Positions 49,788-58,879 of a DNA stretch of 64,000 nt are shown here, in pieces; the first letter of the stretch is position 1; every line of letters begins with the position of its first letter. Source of the stretch: Bin95 sp965220855 (GTDB lineage: Bacteria > Pseudomonadota > Alphaproteobacteria > Bin95). A program made the position numbers and the translations under genes. The stretch is from contig CBDCQY010000001.1 of assembly GCA_965220855.1 (NCBI GenBank), forward strand, positions 3,033,057-3,097,056. The letters are read 5' to 3'. The notes beneath the pieces were generated by a model that did no database searches, had not been told where the DNA came from, and was given only the letters and a program-made list of their open reading frames with translations.

Positions 49788-52637
49788 ATGAGCGCGCCTC
49801 GCAACAGCCCAAAGCCCGCCGACCCGGCCGAGGCCGACCGGCGGCTGGAGCGCTGGGCGGCGGAGATCGGCCCGCCGGCGGGCAACGGGCCGCGCGCGGA
49901 GGCGCTGCGAGCCGCGCTCGGGTCGAGTCCCTTTCTCGCCGACGGCCTGTTCCGCTTCCCGGATCTCGCCCGGCAGCTGGCGGCGGAGGGCCCCGCGCCC
50001 GCCGTCGAGTCGGTCTTCCGGCGCCTGGAAGCGCTCGGGCCGGAGGAGGACACGAGCCGCTGGATGCGCGCGCTCCGCGAGGAGCGCACCCGGCTCGCCG
50101 TGGCGGTCGCCATCGCCGACATCGCCGGCGAGTGGCCGCTGGAGCGGGTCACGGGCGCGCTCAGCGACTTCGCCACCGCCGCGCTCGACGCCGCCGTGCG
50201 CCATTTGCTGGCCACCGGGCGCGAGTTCGGGCGGGCGGAGCCGGAAGGCTCGGGCCTGGTCGTGCTCGGCATGGGCAAGCTCGGCGCGGGCGAGCTCAAC
50301 TATTCGAGCGATATAGACATCGTGCTGGCCTATGACGAGGCGCTGCTGGCGGTGCGCCGGCCGGACCGGATCGGCCAGACCATGGTGCGCTTCGCCCGCG
50401 ATCTGGTGCGCCTGCTGCAGGAGCGCACGCCGGACGGCTATGTGCTGCGGGTCGATCTGCGGCTGCGCCCCGACCCCGCCTCCACGCCGCTGGCGGTGCC
50501 GCTCAGGGCGGCGGAGGCCTATTACGAAAGCATGGGCCAGAACTGGGAGCGCGCCGCCATGCTGAAGGCGCGGCCCGTCGCGGGCGACCTCGCCGCCGGC
50601 CAGGCCTTTCTCGACTATATCCGGCCCTTCGTCTGGCGGCGGAGCCTGGACTTCTGGGCGATCAACGACATCCACTCGATCAAGCGCCAGATTCACGCCC
50701 ATCGCGGCCATGACGCGCTGGCCGTCGGCGGGCACAATGTGAAGCTCGGGCGCGGCGGCATCCGGGAAATCGAGTTCTACGCCCAGACGCAGCAGCTGAT
50801 CTGGGGCGGGCGCGACCCGAGCCTGCGCAGCCGCGCCACCTGCGCCGCGCTGGAGGCGCTGGCGGCCGCCGGCCATGTCACCCGCGCCGCGGCCGACGAG
50901 ATGCTGGAGGCCTATCGCTTCCTGCGCTCGGTCGAGCATCGCATCCAGATGATCGACGACCGGCAGACGCACGAGCTGCCGGACGGAGCGCATCTGGCCG
51001 GCTTCGCCCGCTTCATGGGCCATGGCGACGCGGACGCCTTCTCGGAGGCGCTGCTGGCGCGCCTCGACCGGGTGCGCCGGCGCTACGATGCGCTGTTCGC
51101 CGAGGCCGGCACGCTCGCCGGACCCGGCAATCTGGTGTTCACCGGCACCGACCCCGACCCCGGCACGGTGAAGACGCTCTCCGGGCTCGGCTATCTGGAC
51201 CCGCCGGCGGCGATCGGCATCGTGCGCGCCTGGCATTCCGGCTCGATCCGCGCCACCCGCAGCGCCCGCGCCCGCGAGATTCTGACCGAACTCGTCCCGA
51301 GCCTGATGGAGGCGCTCTCGCGCACGCACCGCCCGGACCGGGCGCTCGCCGATTTCGACCGCTTCCTGGCCCGCCTGCCGGCCGGGGTGCCGGTCTTCGC
51401 GCTGTTCCAGGCCAATCCCGGACTGCTGGACCTGGTGACCGAGGTGCTCGGCAGTTCGCCCTTCCTGGCCGAGCACATGACGCATCATCCGGGCGTGCTG
51501 GAGGGCATCCTCGCCGGCGGGCCGGGCCTTCGCGGCCCCGCGCGCGAGGACCTGGCGGCCGCGCTGCGGGTGGCGGACAACTATCAGGACGTGCTGGATG
51601 CGACGCGGCGCTGGGCCAACGATGCGCGCTTCGCGGTCGGCCTCGACCTGTTGCGCGGACGCCGCCTGCCGGCCGAGGCGGGGGCCGATCTGTCGGAGGT
51701 CGCCGACGCCACCGTCGAAAGCCTGCTGGAGGCGACGCTCGACGAGTTCCGGCGCCGGCATGGCGGCTTCCCGGAGAGCGGCCTCGCCATCCTGGCTTAC
51801 GGCAAATGGGGCAGCGGCGAGCTCACGCTCGCCTCCGACCTCGACATGGTGGCGGTCTATGACGCGCCGGCCGGCGCGGAGGCCTCCGACGGCGCCCGGC
51901 CGCTCTGGCCCTCGACCTATTTCGGGCGGCTGATGCAGCGCCTGCAAACCGCGATCACGGCGCAGACCGGCGAGGGCCGGCTGTTCGACATCGACCTGCG
52001 GCTCCGGCCCTCCGGCAATGACGGGCCGCTGGCCTCGCATATCGACGGCTTCGAGCGCTACCACCGCGAGGACGCCTGGACCTGGGAGCATCTGGCGCTG
52101 GTGCGCTCGCGCGTCGCGGTCGGTCCGCCGGGGCTGGCGGAACGGCTGGAGGCGCTCCGCCGCGAGGTGCTGGCGCGGCCCCGGTCCGATCTCCGCCGCA
52201 CGGTGCGGGAGATGCGCGCCAAAATGGCCGCGGCGCGCGAGGCGCCGGAGGCGCTCGACCTCAAGCACCGGCCGGGCGGGCTGATCGACCTGGAGTTTCT
52301 GGCGCAATATCTGGTGCTGGCCCATGCCGGCGACGCGCCGGCGCTGGCGGAGCGCTCGCCGGCGCGCATCTTCGAGGCGGCGGCCGCCGCCGGCCTGGAG
52401 AGCGGCCCTGCGCCCTGGCCGGAGCTCGCAACCGCCGCCACCCGGCTTGCCGGCCTGCAAGCCCTCTTTCGGCTTTCCGGCGCGGAGCCGCCGGAACGCA
52501 TCCCGACGCTCGCGCGCCGCGCGGCGGCGCTTTGCGGCGCGGCCGATTTCGCCGGGGTGCGCGACGCCATCGAGCGGGACGGTATGCTGGTGCGAAGCGC
52601 GTTCCGGCGTCACCTGGAGGAAGGAGAGGACGCATGA
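49788..52637 (+). CDS. glnE: Bifunctional glutamine synthetase adenylyltransferase / adenylyl-removing enzyme
   Basis: 949 residues, the expected size. Two nucleotidyltransferase domains are visible: GLVVLGMGKLGAGELNYSSDIDIV (adenylyl-removing half, near 165) and ILAYGKWGSGELTLASDLDMVAVYD (adenylyltransferase half, near 680), each with the G-K-x(5)-E-L-x3-S-D-x-D motif, followed by helical PII-response regions. It adds or removes AMP on glutamine synthetase according to nitrogen state. Its TGA overlaps the ATG of the peroxiredoxin gene. Confidence 0.96.
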   Translation: MSAPRNSPKPADPAEADRRLERWAAEIGPPAGNGPRAEALRAALGSSPFLADGLFRFPDLARQLAAEGPAPAVESVFRRLEALGPEEDTSRWMRALREERTRLAVAVAIADIAGEWPLERVTGALSDFATAALDAAVRHLLATGREFGRAEPEGSGLVVLGMGKLGAGELNYSSDIDIVLAYDEALLAVRRPDRIGQTMVRFARDLVRLLQERTPDGYVLRVDLRLRPDPASTPLAVPLRAAEAYYESMGQNWERAAMLKARPVAGDLAAGQAFLDYIRPFVWRRSLDFWAINDIHSIKRQIHAHRGHDALAVGGHNVKLGRGGIREIEFYAQTQQLIWGGRDPSLRSRATCAALEALAAAGHVTRAAADEMLEAYRFLRSVEHRIQMIDDRQTHELPDGAHLAGFARFMGHGDADAFSEALLARLDRVRRRYDALFAEAGTLAGPGNLVFTGTDPDPGTVKTLSGLGYLDPPAAIGIVRAWHSGSIRATRSARAREILTELVPSLMEALSRTHRPDRALADFDRFLARLPAGVPVFALFQANPGLLDLVTEVLGSSPFLAEHMTHHPGVLEGILAGGPGLRGPAREDLAAALRVADNYQDVLDATRRWANDARFAVGLDLLRGRRLPAEAGADLSEVADATVESLLEATLDEFRRRHGGFPESGLAILAYGKWGSGELTLASDLDMVAVYDAPAGAEASDGARPLWPSTYFGRLMQRLQTAITAQTGEGRLFDIDLRLRPSGNDGPLASHIDGFERYHREDAWTWEHLALVRSRVAVGPPGLAERLEALRREVLARPRSDLRRTVREMRAKMAAAREAPEALDLKHRPGGLIDLEFLAQYLVLAHAGDAPALAERSPARIFEAAAAAGLESGPAPWPELATAATRLAGLQALFRLSGAEPPERIPTLARRAAALCGAADFAGVRDAIERDGMLVRSAFRRHLEEGEDA

Positions 52638-53098
52638 GCCTGCAACAGGGCGACCCCGCCCCCGATTTCAGCCTGCCGACCGACGGCGGCGGCAGCGCCG
52701 CGCTCGGCGACTATCGCGGGCGGAAGCTGGTGGTCTATTTCTATCCGCGCGACGACACGCCCGGCTGCACGAAGGAAGCGCAGGCGTTCCGCGACCTGGC
52801 CCCGGCCTTCGAGGCCGCCGGGACGGCGATCCTCGGCGTCTCGCCCGACAAGCCCGGCAAGCACGATCGCTTCAAGGCGAAGCACGGCCTGCCCTTCGCG
52901 CTCGGCTCCGACGAGGAGCATGGCGTGGCGGAGGCGTTCGGCGTCTGGGTGGAGAAGCGCATGTACGGACGCGTCTATATGGGGGTCGAGCGCGCGACCT
53001 TCCTGATCGACGAGCAGGGCCGGCTCGCCCGCATCTGGCGCAAGGTGCGCGTCGCGGGCCATGCAGAGGCCGTGCTGGAGGCGGTCAGGGGCGGCTGA
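52634..53098 (+). CDS. bcp: Bcp/PrxQ-type thioredoxin-dependent peroxiredoxin
   Basis: 154 residues. FYPRDDTPGCTKEAQAFRD carries the peroxidatic Cys45. The resolving Cys five residues downstream in many Bcp proteins is replaced by Ala, and no other Cys exists, so this is a 1-Cys form. It reduces hydrogen peroxide and organic hydroperoxides with help from an external thiol. ATG 52634 overlaps the glnE stop. Its 3' end overlaps the convergent MFS gene by 14 bases. Confidence 0.95.
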   Translation: MSLQQGDPAPDFSLPTDGGGSAALGDYRGRKLVVYFYPRDDTPGCTKEAQAFRDLAPAFEAAGTAILGVSPDKPGKHDRFKAKHGLPFALGSDEEHGVAEAFGVWVEKRMYGRVYMGVERATFLIDEQGRLARIWRKVRVAGHAEAVLEAVRGG

Positions 53099-54269
53099 AA
53101 CCGCCCCGCAGCAGCAGCCAGCTGGCCCCGGCCATGAAGGCGGCGGCGACGAGGCCGACTCCGGCAAGGCTCGCGCCCGCGTCCATGACCCGGCCGAACA
53201 CGGCCGGGGCGAGCGCGCTCGAAAACACCATGAGCACGAAATAGACCGAGCGGATCGCGCCCAGCTGCGCCGTGCCGTAAAGCTCGGCCCAGACCGCGCC
53301 CAGCAGCGTCTGGCCGAGGCCGCCGGAGACGCCGAGCAGCGCCATGAACAGGAAGGCCGTCCAGGCCTCGGGACCCGCCTGCAGCGCCAGACAGGCCGCG
53401 ATGAGCGGCAGCAGCAGCCCCGGCATGAGCCGGCGGGCGCCGAAACGGTCGATCAGCGCGCCGGCGGCGAGCCCGGCGGCGACCTTGGCGGCGGCGAAGC
53501 CGGTGAAAGCGGCGGCGATGAGGCCCATGCTCCAGCCGCGCTCCTCGGCCAGCGGCGCGATATGGAAGGCGTAGCCGGTCGAGACGAAGGCCGGGGCCAG
53601 CATCGCCGGCAGGGCCAGCAGGAAGCGCCGGTCGCGAAACAGCAGCGCCCAGGCCCCGGCCGGGGCCGGCGCGGAGCGGGCGGGCGTGGGCGTCGGCGCC
53701 AGCAGGCCGAGCGCCGCCGGCAGCACCGCCAGGGCGAGCCAGCCCGCCGCCGCCCACCAGACCTCGCGCCAGCCGATGAGCGCCACGAGCGCGACCGCGA
53801 CCGGCGGCAGCAGCGCCTCGCCCAGCGGATGGCCCAGCATGACGATGCTGAGCGCCTTGCCCCGGTCGCGGTGGAAGCGCCGCGCGGTCGCGGTGTGCGC
53901 CGTGTGGGTGACCAGGCCCTGGCCGAAGAAGCGCAGCGCGAAGAGCGCGAGCGTCAGCAGCGCCCAGCCGGCCGCGCTCGCCATCAGGGCGGCCGCGCCG
54001 GCCAGCCCGAGCAGCGCCAGCGCCGCATGGGCGCGGAGCGCGATGCGGTCGATCAGCCGCCCGGCGAAGGCGAAGGCCGCGCCGCTCGCCAGCGTGCCCA
54101 GCATGTAGAGCGCGCCGAACCCGGCATGGCCGAGCGCGAACTCCTCGCGGATCGCCGCGCCGAAGAGGCCGATATAGAAGGTCTGCCCGAAACCCGAAAA
54201 ACAGGCCAGCAGCAGGCCGAAGGCCAGGAAGGACGCATTGGCGGCGACGAAGCGGAGAGTGACGATCAA
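53085..54269 (-). CDS. MFS transporter
   Basis: About 394 residues from TTG 54269 (no ATG is available at the N-terminus; weak ribosome site). There are about 12 membrane segments with the MFS motif A-like loop GRLIDRIALRAHAAL after helix 2 and RFHRDRGKALSIVMLGHPLGEALLP near helix 5. The repeat in the second half is GALIDRFGARRLMPG. The substrate is unknown. It is divergent from the SDR gene across 84 bases, which may hold both promoters. Confidence 0.8.
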   Translation of the reverse strand: MIVTLRFVAANASFLAFGLLLACFSGFGQTFYIGLFGAAIREEFALGHAGFGALYMLGTLASGAAFAFAGRLIDRIALRAHAALALLGLAGAAALMASAAGWALLTLALFALRFFGQGLVTHTAHTATARRFHRDRGKALSIVMLGHPLGEALLPPVAVALVALIGWREVWWAAAGWLALAVLPAALGLLAPTPTPARSAPAPAGAWALLFRDRRFLLALPAMLAPAFVSTGYAFHIAPLAEERGWSMGLIAAAFTGFAAAKVAAGLAAGALIDRFGARRLMPGLLLPLIAACLALQAGPEAWTAFLFMALLGVSGGLGQTLLGAVWAELYGTAQLGAIRSVYFVLMVFSSALAPAVFGRVMDAGASLAGVGLVAAAFMAGASWLLLRGGFSRP

Positions 54270-54353
54270 GGCCCGGCCCGGTTGTGTCGGAAGCGCAGAG
54301 AAGCCATAACCGACCGGAGATGGAAACGTAACGAGGAAACGGGTCCCGTCCCC

Positions 54354-55139
54354 ATGCCGCAATCCGCATCGTTGTTCGATCTCGCGGGCGAGGTCGCCGT
54401 CATCACCGGCTCCACCAAGGGCATCGGCAAGGCCATCGCCTGCCGCATGGCCGAGGCCGGGGCGCATGTGGTGGTCTCCTCGCGCAAGGCCGACGCCTGC
54501 GAGGCCGTCACGGCCGAGATCAACCGGAGTTGGGCGCGCAACGGCGCCGAGGCCGTATCCTGCCCCGCCCATGTCGGCGACAAGGAGCAGTTGCAGCGCC
54601 TGGTGGACTGCGCCGTCGAGCGCTGGGGCAAGCTCACCGTCGCCGTGCCCAACGCCGCCGCCAACCCCTATTACGGCCCGATGGCGGGCATTCCGGACTC
54701 CGCCTTCGACAAGATCATGGAGACCAATATCCGCTCGACCCACTGGCTGTGCACGCTGGCCGCCCCGCATATGGAGGCCGCCGGCGGCGGGTCGATTATC
54801 ATCATCGCCTCGATCGCCGGCCTGAAGGGCAACACCACGCTCGGGGCCTATGCGATCTCCAAGGTCGCCGAGCACCAGATCGCGCGCAATGTCGCGGTGG
54901 AATACGGACCGAAGAACATCCGCGCCAACGCGATCGCGCCCGGCCTGATCAAGACCGATTTCGCGAAGGCGCTGTGGACCGATCCGGTGCGCCTGGAGGC
55001 CGTCAACAACAGCCTGCCGCTGCGCCGCATCGGCGACCCCGACGAGATCGGCTCGGTGGCGGTCTTCCTCGCCAGCAAGGCGGCGTCCTATGTCACCGGG
55101 CAGGTGATCAATGTCTGCGGCGGAGCGGCCGTTGTCTGA
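54354..55139 (+). CDS. SDR-family oxidoreductase
   Basis: 261 residues. The Rossmann motif is TGSTKGIGKAI, the NNAG-like motif reads PNAAANPYYG (altered), catalytic Ser lies in IIIASIAGLKG and Tyr/Lys in YAISKVAEHQIA, then IAPGLIKTDFAK. It is close to 3-oxoacyl-ACP reductase/glucose dehydrogenase-type classical SDRs; the substrate is unknown. The next gene (ketopantoate-reductase-like) starts within its last 30 bases, so they are co-translated. Confidence 0.9.
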   Translation: MPQSASLFDLAGEVAVITGSTKGIGKAIACRMAEAGAHVVVSSRKADACEAVTAEINRSWARNGAEAVSCPAHVGDKEQLQRLVDCAVERWGKLTVAVPNAAANPYYGPMAGIPDSAFDKIMETNIRSTHWLCTLAAPHMEAAGGGSIIIIASIAGLKGNTTLGAYAISKVAEHQIARNVAVEYGPKNIRANAIAPGLIKTDFAKALWTDPVRLEAVNNSLPLRRIGDPDEIGSVAVFLASKAASYVTGQVINVCGGAAVV

Positions 55140-56109
55140 CGCGCCGCTTCGCGTCGCCGTGGTCGGCCTCGGCGCCATGGGCGGCATGATCGCCGCGCTG
55201 CTGGCGCGCGGCGGGGCCGAGGTCTCCGGGCTGGCGCGCGGCCGCACGCTGGAGGCGGTGCGCGCCGGGGGGCTGGTGCTCGACTTCAAGGGCGAGCGCC
55301 ACCGCGCCAAGATCGCCGTGGACGACCGCCCGGCGGCGCTCGGGCCCCAGGACGCGGTGATCCTGGCGGTCAAGGAGCCGGCGCTCGCCGGCGTCGCGCC
55401 GACGCTCGCCCCGATGATCGGCCCCGACACGGCGATCGTCACCGCCATGAACGGGCTTTCCTGGTGGTTCTTTCACGGCGCAGGCGGGCGGCGCATCGCC
55501 TGCCTGGATCCCGAGGGCGCGATCGAGGCCGCCCTGCCGCCGGCCCAGGCGGTGGGCGCGGTGCTGCATCTCTGGGCCACCGTCCCCGCTCCCGGCCATA
55601 TCGACGCCGGGCCGGGCGAGCGCATCATTCTCGGCAGTCCGGGCGCGATGGACACCAGGCCGCTTGCCCGCGCGCTCGCCGCCGGCGGCTTCCACGTGCA
55701 GCAGACGGAGGACATCCGCGCGGAGGTGTGGAGCAAGCTGCTCGGCAATCTCTCCGGCAATCCGATCAGCGCCGTCACCGAAGCGACGCTCGACCGCATT
55801 CTGGCGGCGGACGGCGGGCTGGACGTCGCCCTGGCGGCGATGACCGAGGCGACGGCCGTCGGCCGCGCCATCGGCATCGAACCGCTGATCTCGCTGGAGG
55901 ACCGCGTGGCGCTCGGCCGCAGCCTCGGCGCCTTCAAGACCTCCATGCTGCAGGACTTCGAGAACGGCAAGCCGCCCGAGATCGCGGCGCTGCTGACCTG
56001 CGTCGGCGAGATCGGCGCGGCCGAGGGCGTGCCGACGCCGCTGATCGACGCGCTGCGCGCGCTGGTGACGCTCCGGGCCGAAGCGGCGGGTCTGGGGGAC
56101 GGCCGGTAG
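55111..56109 (+). CDS. Ketopantoate reductase-like (2-dehydropantoate 2-reductase family) protein
   Basis: 332 residues from ATG 55111; TTG 55132 with GGAG upstream is an alternative. The N-terminal site is VAVVGLGAMGGMIAALLARGG (GxGxxG). The C-terminal helical domain has EVWSKLLGNLSGNPISAVTEATL with the conserved Lys and Asn, and LGRSLGAFKTSMLQDFENGKPPEIAALL, typical of PanE (SMLQD motif). The true panE role is possible, but many paralogues reduce other 2-oxo acids; placement with SDR and MFS genes favours a catabolic one. Confidence 0.88.
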   Translation: MSAAERPLSDAPLRVAVVGLGAMGGMIAALLARGGAEVSGLARGRTLEAVRAGGLVLDFKGERHRAKIAVDDRPAALGPQDAVILAVKEPALAGVAPTLAPMIGPDTAIVTAMNGLSWWFFHGAGGRRIACLDPEGAIEAALPPAQAVGAVLHLWATVPAPGHIDAGPGERIILGSPGAMDTRPLARALAAGGFHVQQTEDIRAEVWSKLLGNLSGNPISAVTEATLDRILAADGGLDVALAAMTEATAVGRAIGIEPLISLEDRVALGRSLGAFKTSMLQDFENGKPPEIAALLTCVGEIGAAEGVPTPLIDALRALVTLRAEAAGLGDGR

Positions 56110-56117
56110 CCAACGCC

Positions 56118-57314
56118 ATGCTTCCCGGAAGCGCCGGCGAGAGGCGCGTCCTCTTCTGGATGTGCCTGCTGATCGGCGTCAATCAGCTGGGTTTCGGCGC
56201 CATCGTGCCGGTGCTGCCGCTCTATGCGCAGGCGTTCGGCGTCACGGCCTCGGCGGTCGGCCTGGCGGTCGCGATCTACGGGCTGGCGCGCTTCCTGGTC
56301 GCCATGCCGTCGGGAAGGCTCTCGGACGCGCTCGGACGCCGGCCGACGCTGGCGCTGGGCGGCCTGCTCTCGGCGGCGGGCAATTTCTGGTGCGCCTGGG
56401 CCGCCGACTTCCCGGAATTCATCCTCGCCCGCTTCCTCGCCGGAGCCGGGGCGGGCGTGATCGTCACCACCGGCCAGGTGGTGCTGGCCGACATCACCCG
56501 GCCGGAATGGCGCGGGCGCGCCATCGGCCTCTATCAGGGCGTGTTCATCTTCTCGGTCGGCATCGGCCCGTTTCCCGGCGGCTGGCTGGCGGAGAGCTGG
56601 GGCCTGGCCGCGCCCTTCGCGGCCTGCGGCGCGGCCAGCCTCATGGCCGGCGCGATCGCCTGGTTCGCGGTCGGCGAGACGCGCGGCTTCGCGGACCCGC
56701 CCCGCCAGGCGGGCGCGGCGCCCTCCTTCGCGGCGCAGCTCCGGCTGATCGCCGCGAAACGCGCCTTCCTGCTCATCAGCTGGGTCGGCTTCATCAACGC
56801 CTTCACGCGCACCGGCGGCCTGTTCACCATCGTGCCGATCATGGGCCATGCGCGCCTCGGCCTCGACGCCGCCGAGATCGGCTTCGGGCTGGCGCTCGGC
56901 AGCGTGCTCGGCCTCGCGGCCGCCTGGCCGACCGGCCTGCTGGTGGACCGCTTCGGGCGCAAGACGGTGATCGTGCCGGCGACGATGATCTCGGGCGGGG
57001 CGATGCTGGCCTTCGCGCTCGCGCCCTCCTACGCCTGGTTCGCGGCCGGCTGCGCGCTGTGGAGCGTGGCGACCTCGGTCGGCGGGGCCGCCCCGGCCGC
57101 CTACGCCGCCGACAATGCGCCCGCCGGCATGAACGCCGCCGCCATCAGCAGCTTCCGCATGCTGGGCGACGCCGGCTATGTGCTGGGGCCGGTGCTGCTG
57201 GGGATGGTCGTCGATGCGGGCGGCGCGGGGGCGGCGCTGCATCTCTCCTGCGCGCTGCTGGTGCTCACCGCGCTTGCCTTCGCCCGCTTCGCGCCGGAGA
57301 CTCGGCGCTTGTGA
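56118..57314 (+). CDS. MFS transporter (drug/proton antiporter type)
   Basis: 398 residues, 12 predicted membrane helices. Motif A is GRLSDALGRRPTLALG after helix 2, with the second-half copy GLLVDRFGRKTVIVPA, and the helix 5 motif reads SVGIGPFPGGWLAE, close to motif C of antiporters. The substrate is unknown. The stop TGA overlaps the GTG start of the next transporter gene, so two exporters of different classes are co-made, an unusual arrangement. Confidence 0.88.
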   Translation: MLPGSAGERRVLFWMCLLIGVNQLGFGAIVPVLPLYAQAFGVTASAVGLAVAIYGLARFLVAMPSGRLSDALGRRPTLALGGLLSAAGNFWCAWAADFPEFILARFLAGAGAGVIVTTGQVVLADITRPEWRGRAIGLYQGVFIFSVGIGPFPGGWLAESWGLAAPFAACGAASLMAGAIAWFAVGETRGFADPPRQAGAAPSFAAQLRLIAAKRAFLLISWVGFINAFTRTGGLFTIVPIMGHARLGLDAAEIGFGLALGSVLGLAAAWPTGLLVDRFGRKTVIVPATMISGGAMLAFALAPSYAWFAAGCALWSVATSVGGAAPAAYAADNAPAGMNAAAISSFRMLGDAGYVLGPVLLGMVVDAGGAGAALHLSCALLVLTALAFARFAPETRRL

Positions 57315-58840
57315 ACGCGCGCGCGACAGGCGCCATCAGCGCCCGGCAATGGTTGATCGTGGTGACGGTGCAGGCCGTCACCCTGCTGTTCGGCGTCACC
57401 CTCACCAGCGTCACCGTCATCCTGCCGCAGATGAAAGGCGCGCTGTCGGCGACGCAGGACCAGATCTCCTGGATCCTGACGCTCAACCTCGTCGCCACCG
57501 CGGTCGCGACGCCGCTCACCGGCTGGCTCGCCGGCAAGCTCGGCTGGCGCAACCTGCTGCTCGGCTCGGTGCTGGGCTTCACCGGCGCCTCGGTGGCCTG
57601 CGGCTTCGTCTCCTCGCTGGAGACCTTGCTGGCGATCCGCATCGTGCAGGGCGCCTTCGGAGCGCCGATCTTCCCGCTCGGCCAGGCCATCCTGCTCGGC
57701 AGCTTCACCCGCGAGCAGCAGCCCTTCGTGGTGATGATGTGGGGCGTCGGCGGCGTCTTCGGGCCGATCCTCGGGCCGACCTTCGGCGGCATCGTCGGCG
57801 AATGGCTGGACTGGCGCTGGGCGTTCTTCCTGATCCTGCCGCTGGGCCTCGCGGCCTGCATCCCGATCCTGCTGGCGATCGGCCATCGCGAGCGCGGCAC
57901 GGCGCGGCGTTTCGACGCGGCCGGTTTCGCGCTGATCGCGGTCGCCATCGGCGCGACGCAGCTGCTGTTCGACCGCGGCCAGCGCAACGACTGGTTCGAC
58001 TCGCCGGAGATCGTCATCCAGGCGGCGCTCGCCGGGGCGGCCTTCTATCTGTTCGTGGTCCACAGCTGGCTCTCGCGCGCGCCGCTGTTCGCGCCGGAAG
58101 CCTTCGCCGACCGCAATTTCGTGCTGGGCGTGGCCATCGCCTTCATCATGGGCATGTTGCAGTTCACGCCGATGGTGCTCTTTCCGCCGCTGCTGCAGGA
58201 GTTGCGCGGCTATCCCGAGGCGGTGGTCGGCTATCTGATCGCGACGCGCGGCGTCGGCAATCTGTTGAGCTTCCTGATCGTCGCACCCTTCACCCGCCAT
58301 GCGCCGCGCCTCTGTCTCGCCACCGGGCTGGCGATCCAGGCCGCCGCCGGGCTGTGGATGGGCTCGCTCGACCTCAATCTGCGCAGCGAGGACGTCTTGT
58401 GGTCCAACCTGATGCACGGCTTCGGCTTCGGCCTCGCCTACACGCCGATGGCGATCCTGACCTTCTCCACCCTGCAGCCGGCGCTGCTGACCCAGGGCAA
58501 CGCCCTGTTCAGCCTGATGCGGATGCTCGGCAGCAGCATCTTCATCTCGGTGACCCTGGTGCTGTTCGCGCACACGGCCGCCGAGGCGCGCTCCTCGCTC
58601 GCCAGCCTGGTGAGCGTGTTCGATTTCGGCGCGGGCGCGCCCTGGCTCCTGCCTTTCGCCGGGGCCGATGGCGGGGCCGACCTCGCCCGTCTGGAGCGAA
58701 GCCTGCACGCCCAGGCCAGCATGGTGGGCTATCTCAACGCCTTCCACCTGCTCACGCTCGCGGCGGCCGCGGCCGCCCCGCTCGCCTTCCTGTTCGCCTC
58801 GAGGCGCGCGGAAGCGATTGCCGCGCCGGACCGGCCTTGA
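57311..58840 (+). CDS. DHA2-type (EmrB-like, 14-helix) MFS transporter
   Basis: 509 residues from GTG 57311. The QAVTLLFGVTLTSVTVILPQMKGALSATQDQISWILTLNLVATA opening and GWRNLLLGSVLGF and GPILGPTFGGIVGEWLDWRWAFFLILPLGL segments are typical of EmrB/QacA-type antiporters. DHA2 proteins usually work with an EmrA-like adaptor, which is absent here. Directly upstream of malate synthase on the same strand, 39 bases apart. Confidence 0.9.
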   Translation: MNARATGAISARQWLIVVTVQAVTLLFGVTLTSVTVILPQMKGALSATQDQISWILTLNLVATAVATPLTGWLAGKLGWRNLLLGSVLGFTGASVACGFVSSLETLLAIRIVQGAFGAPIFPLGQAILLGSFTREQQPFVVMMWGVGGVFGPILGPTFGGIVGEWLDWRWAFFLILPLGLAACIPILLAIGHRERGTARRFDAAGFALIAVAIGATQLLFDRGQRNDWFDSPEIVIQAALAGAAFYLFVVHSWLSRAPLFAPEAFADRNFVLGVAIAFIMGMLQFTPMVLFPPLLQELRGYPEAVVGYLIATRGVGNLLSFLIVAPFTRHAPRLCLATGLAIQAAAGLWMGSLDLNLRSEDVLWSNLMHGFGFGLAYTPMAILTFSTLQPALLTQGNALFSLMRMLGSSIFISVTLVLFAHTAAEARSSLASLVSVFDFGAGAPWLLPFAGADGGADLARLERSLHAQASMVGYLNAFHLLTLAAAAAAPLAFLFASRRAEAIAAPDRP

Positions 58841-58879
58841 TAGAGGAAGCCCCGCCTTCAACCCGGAGTCGCGAAACAG

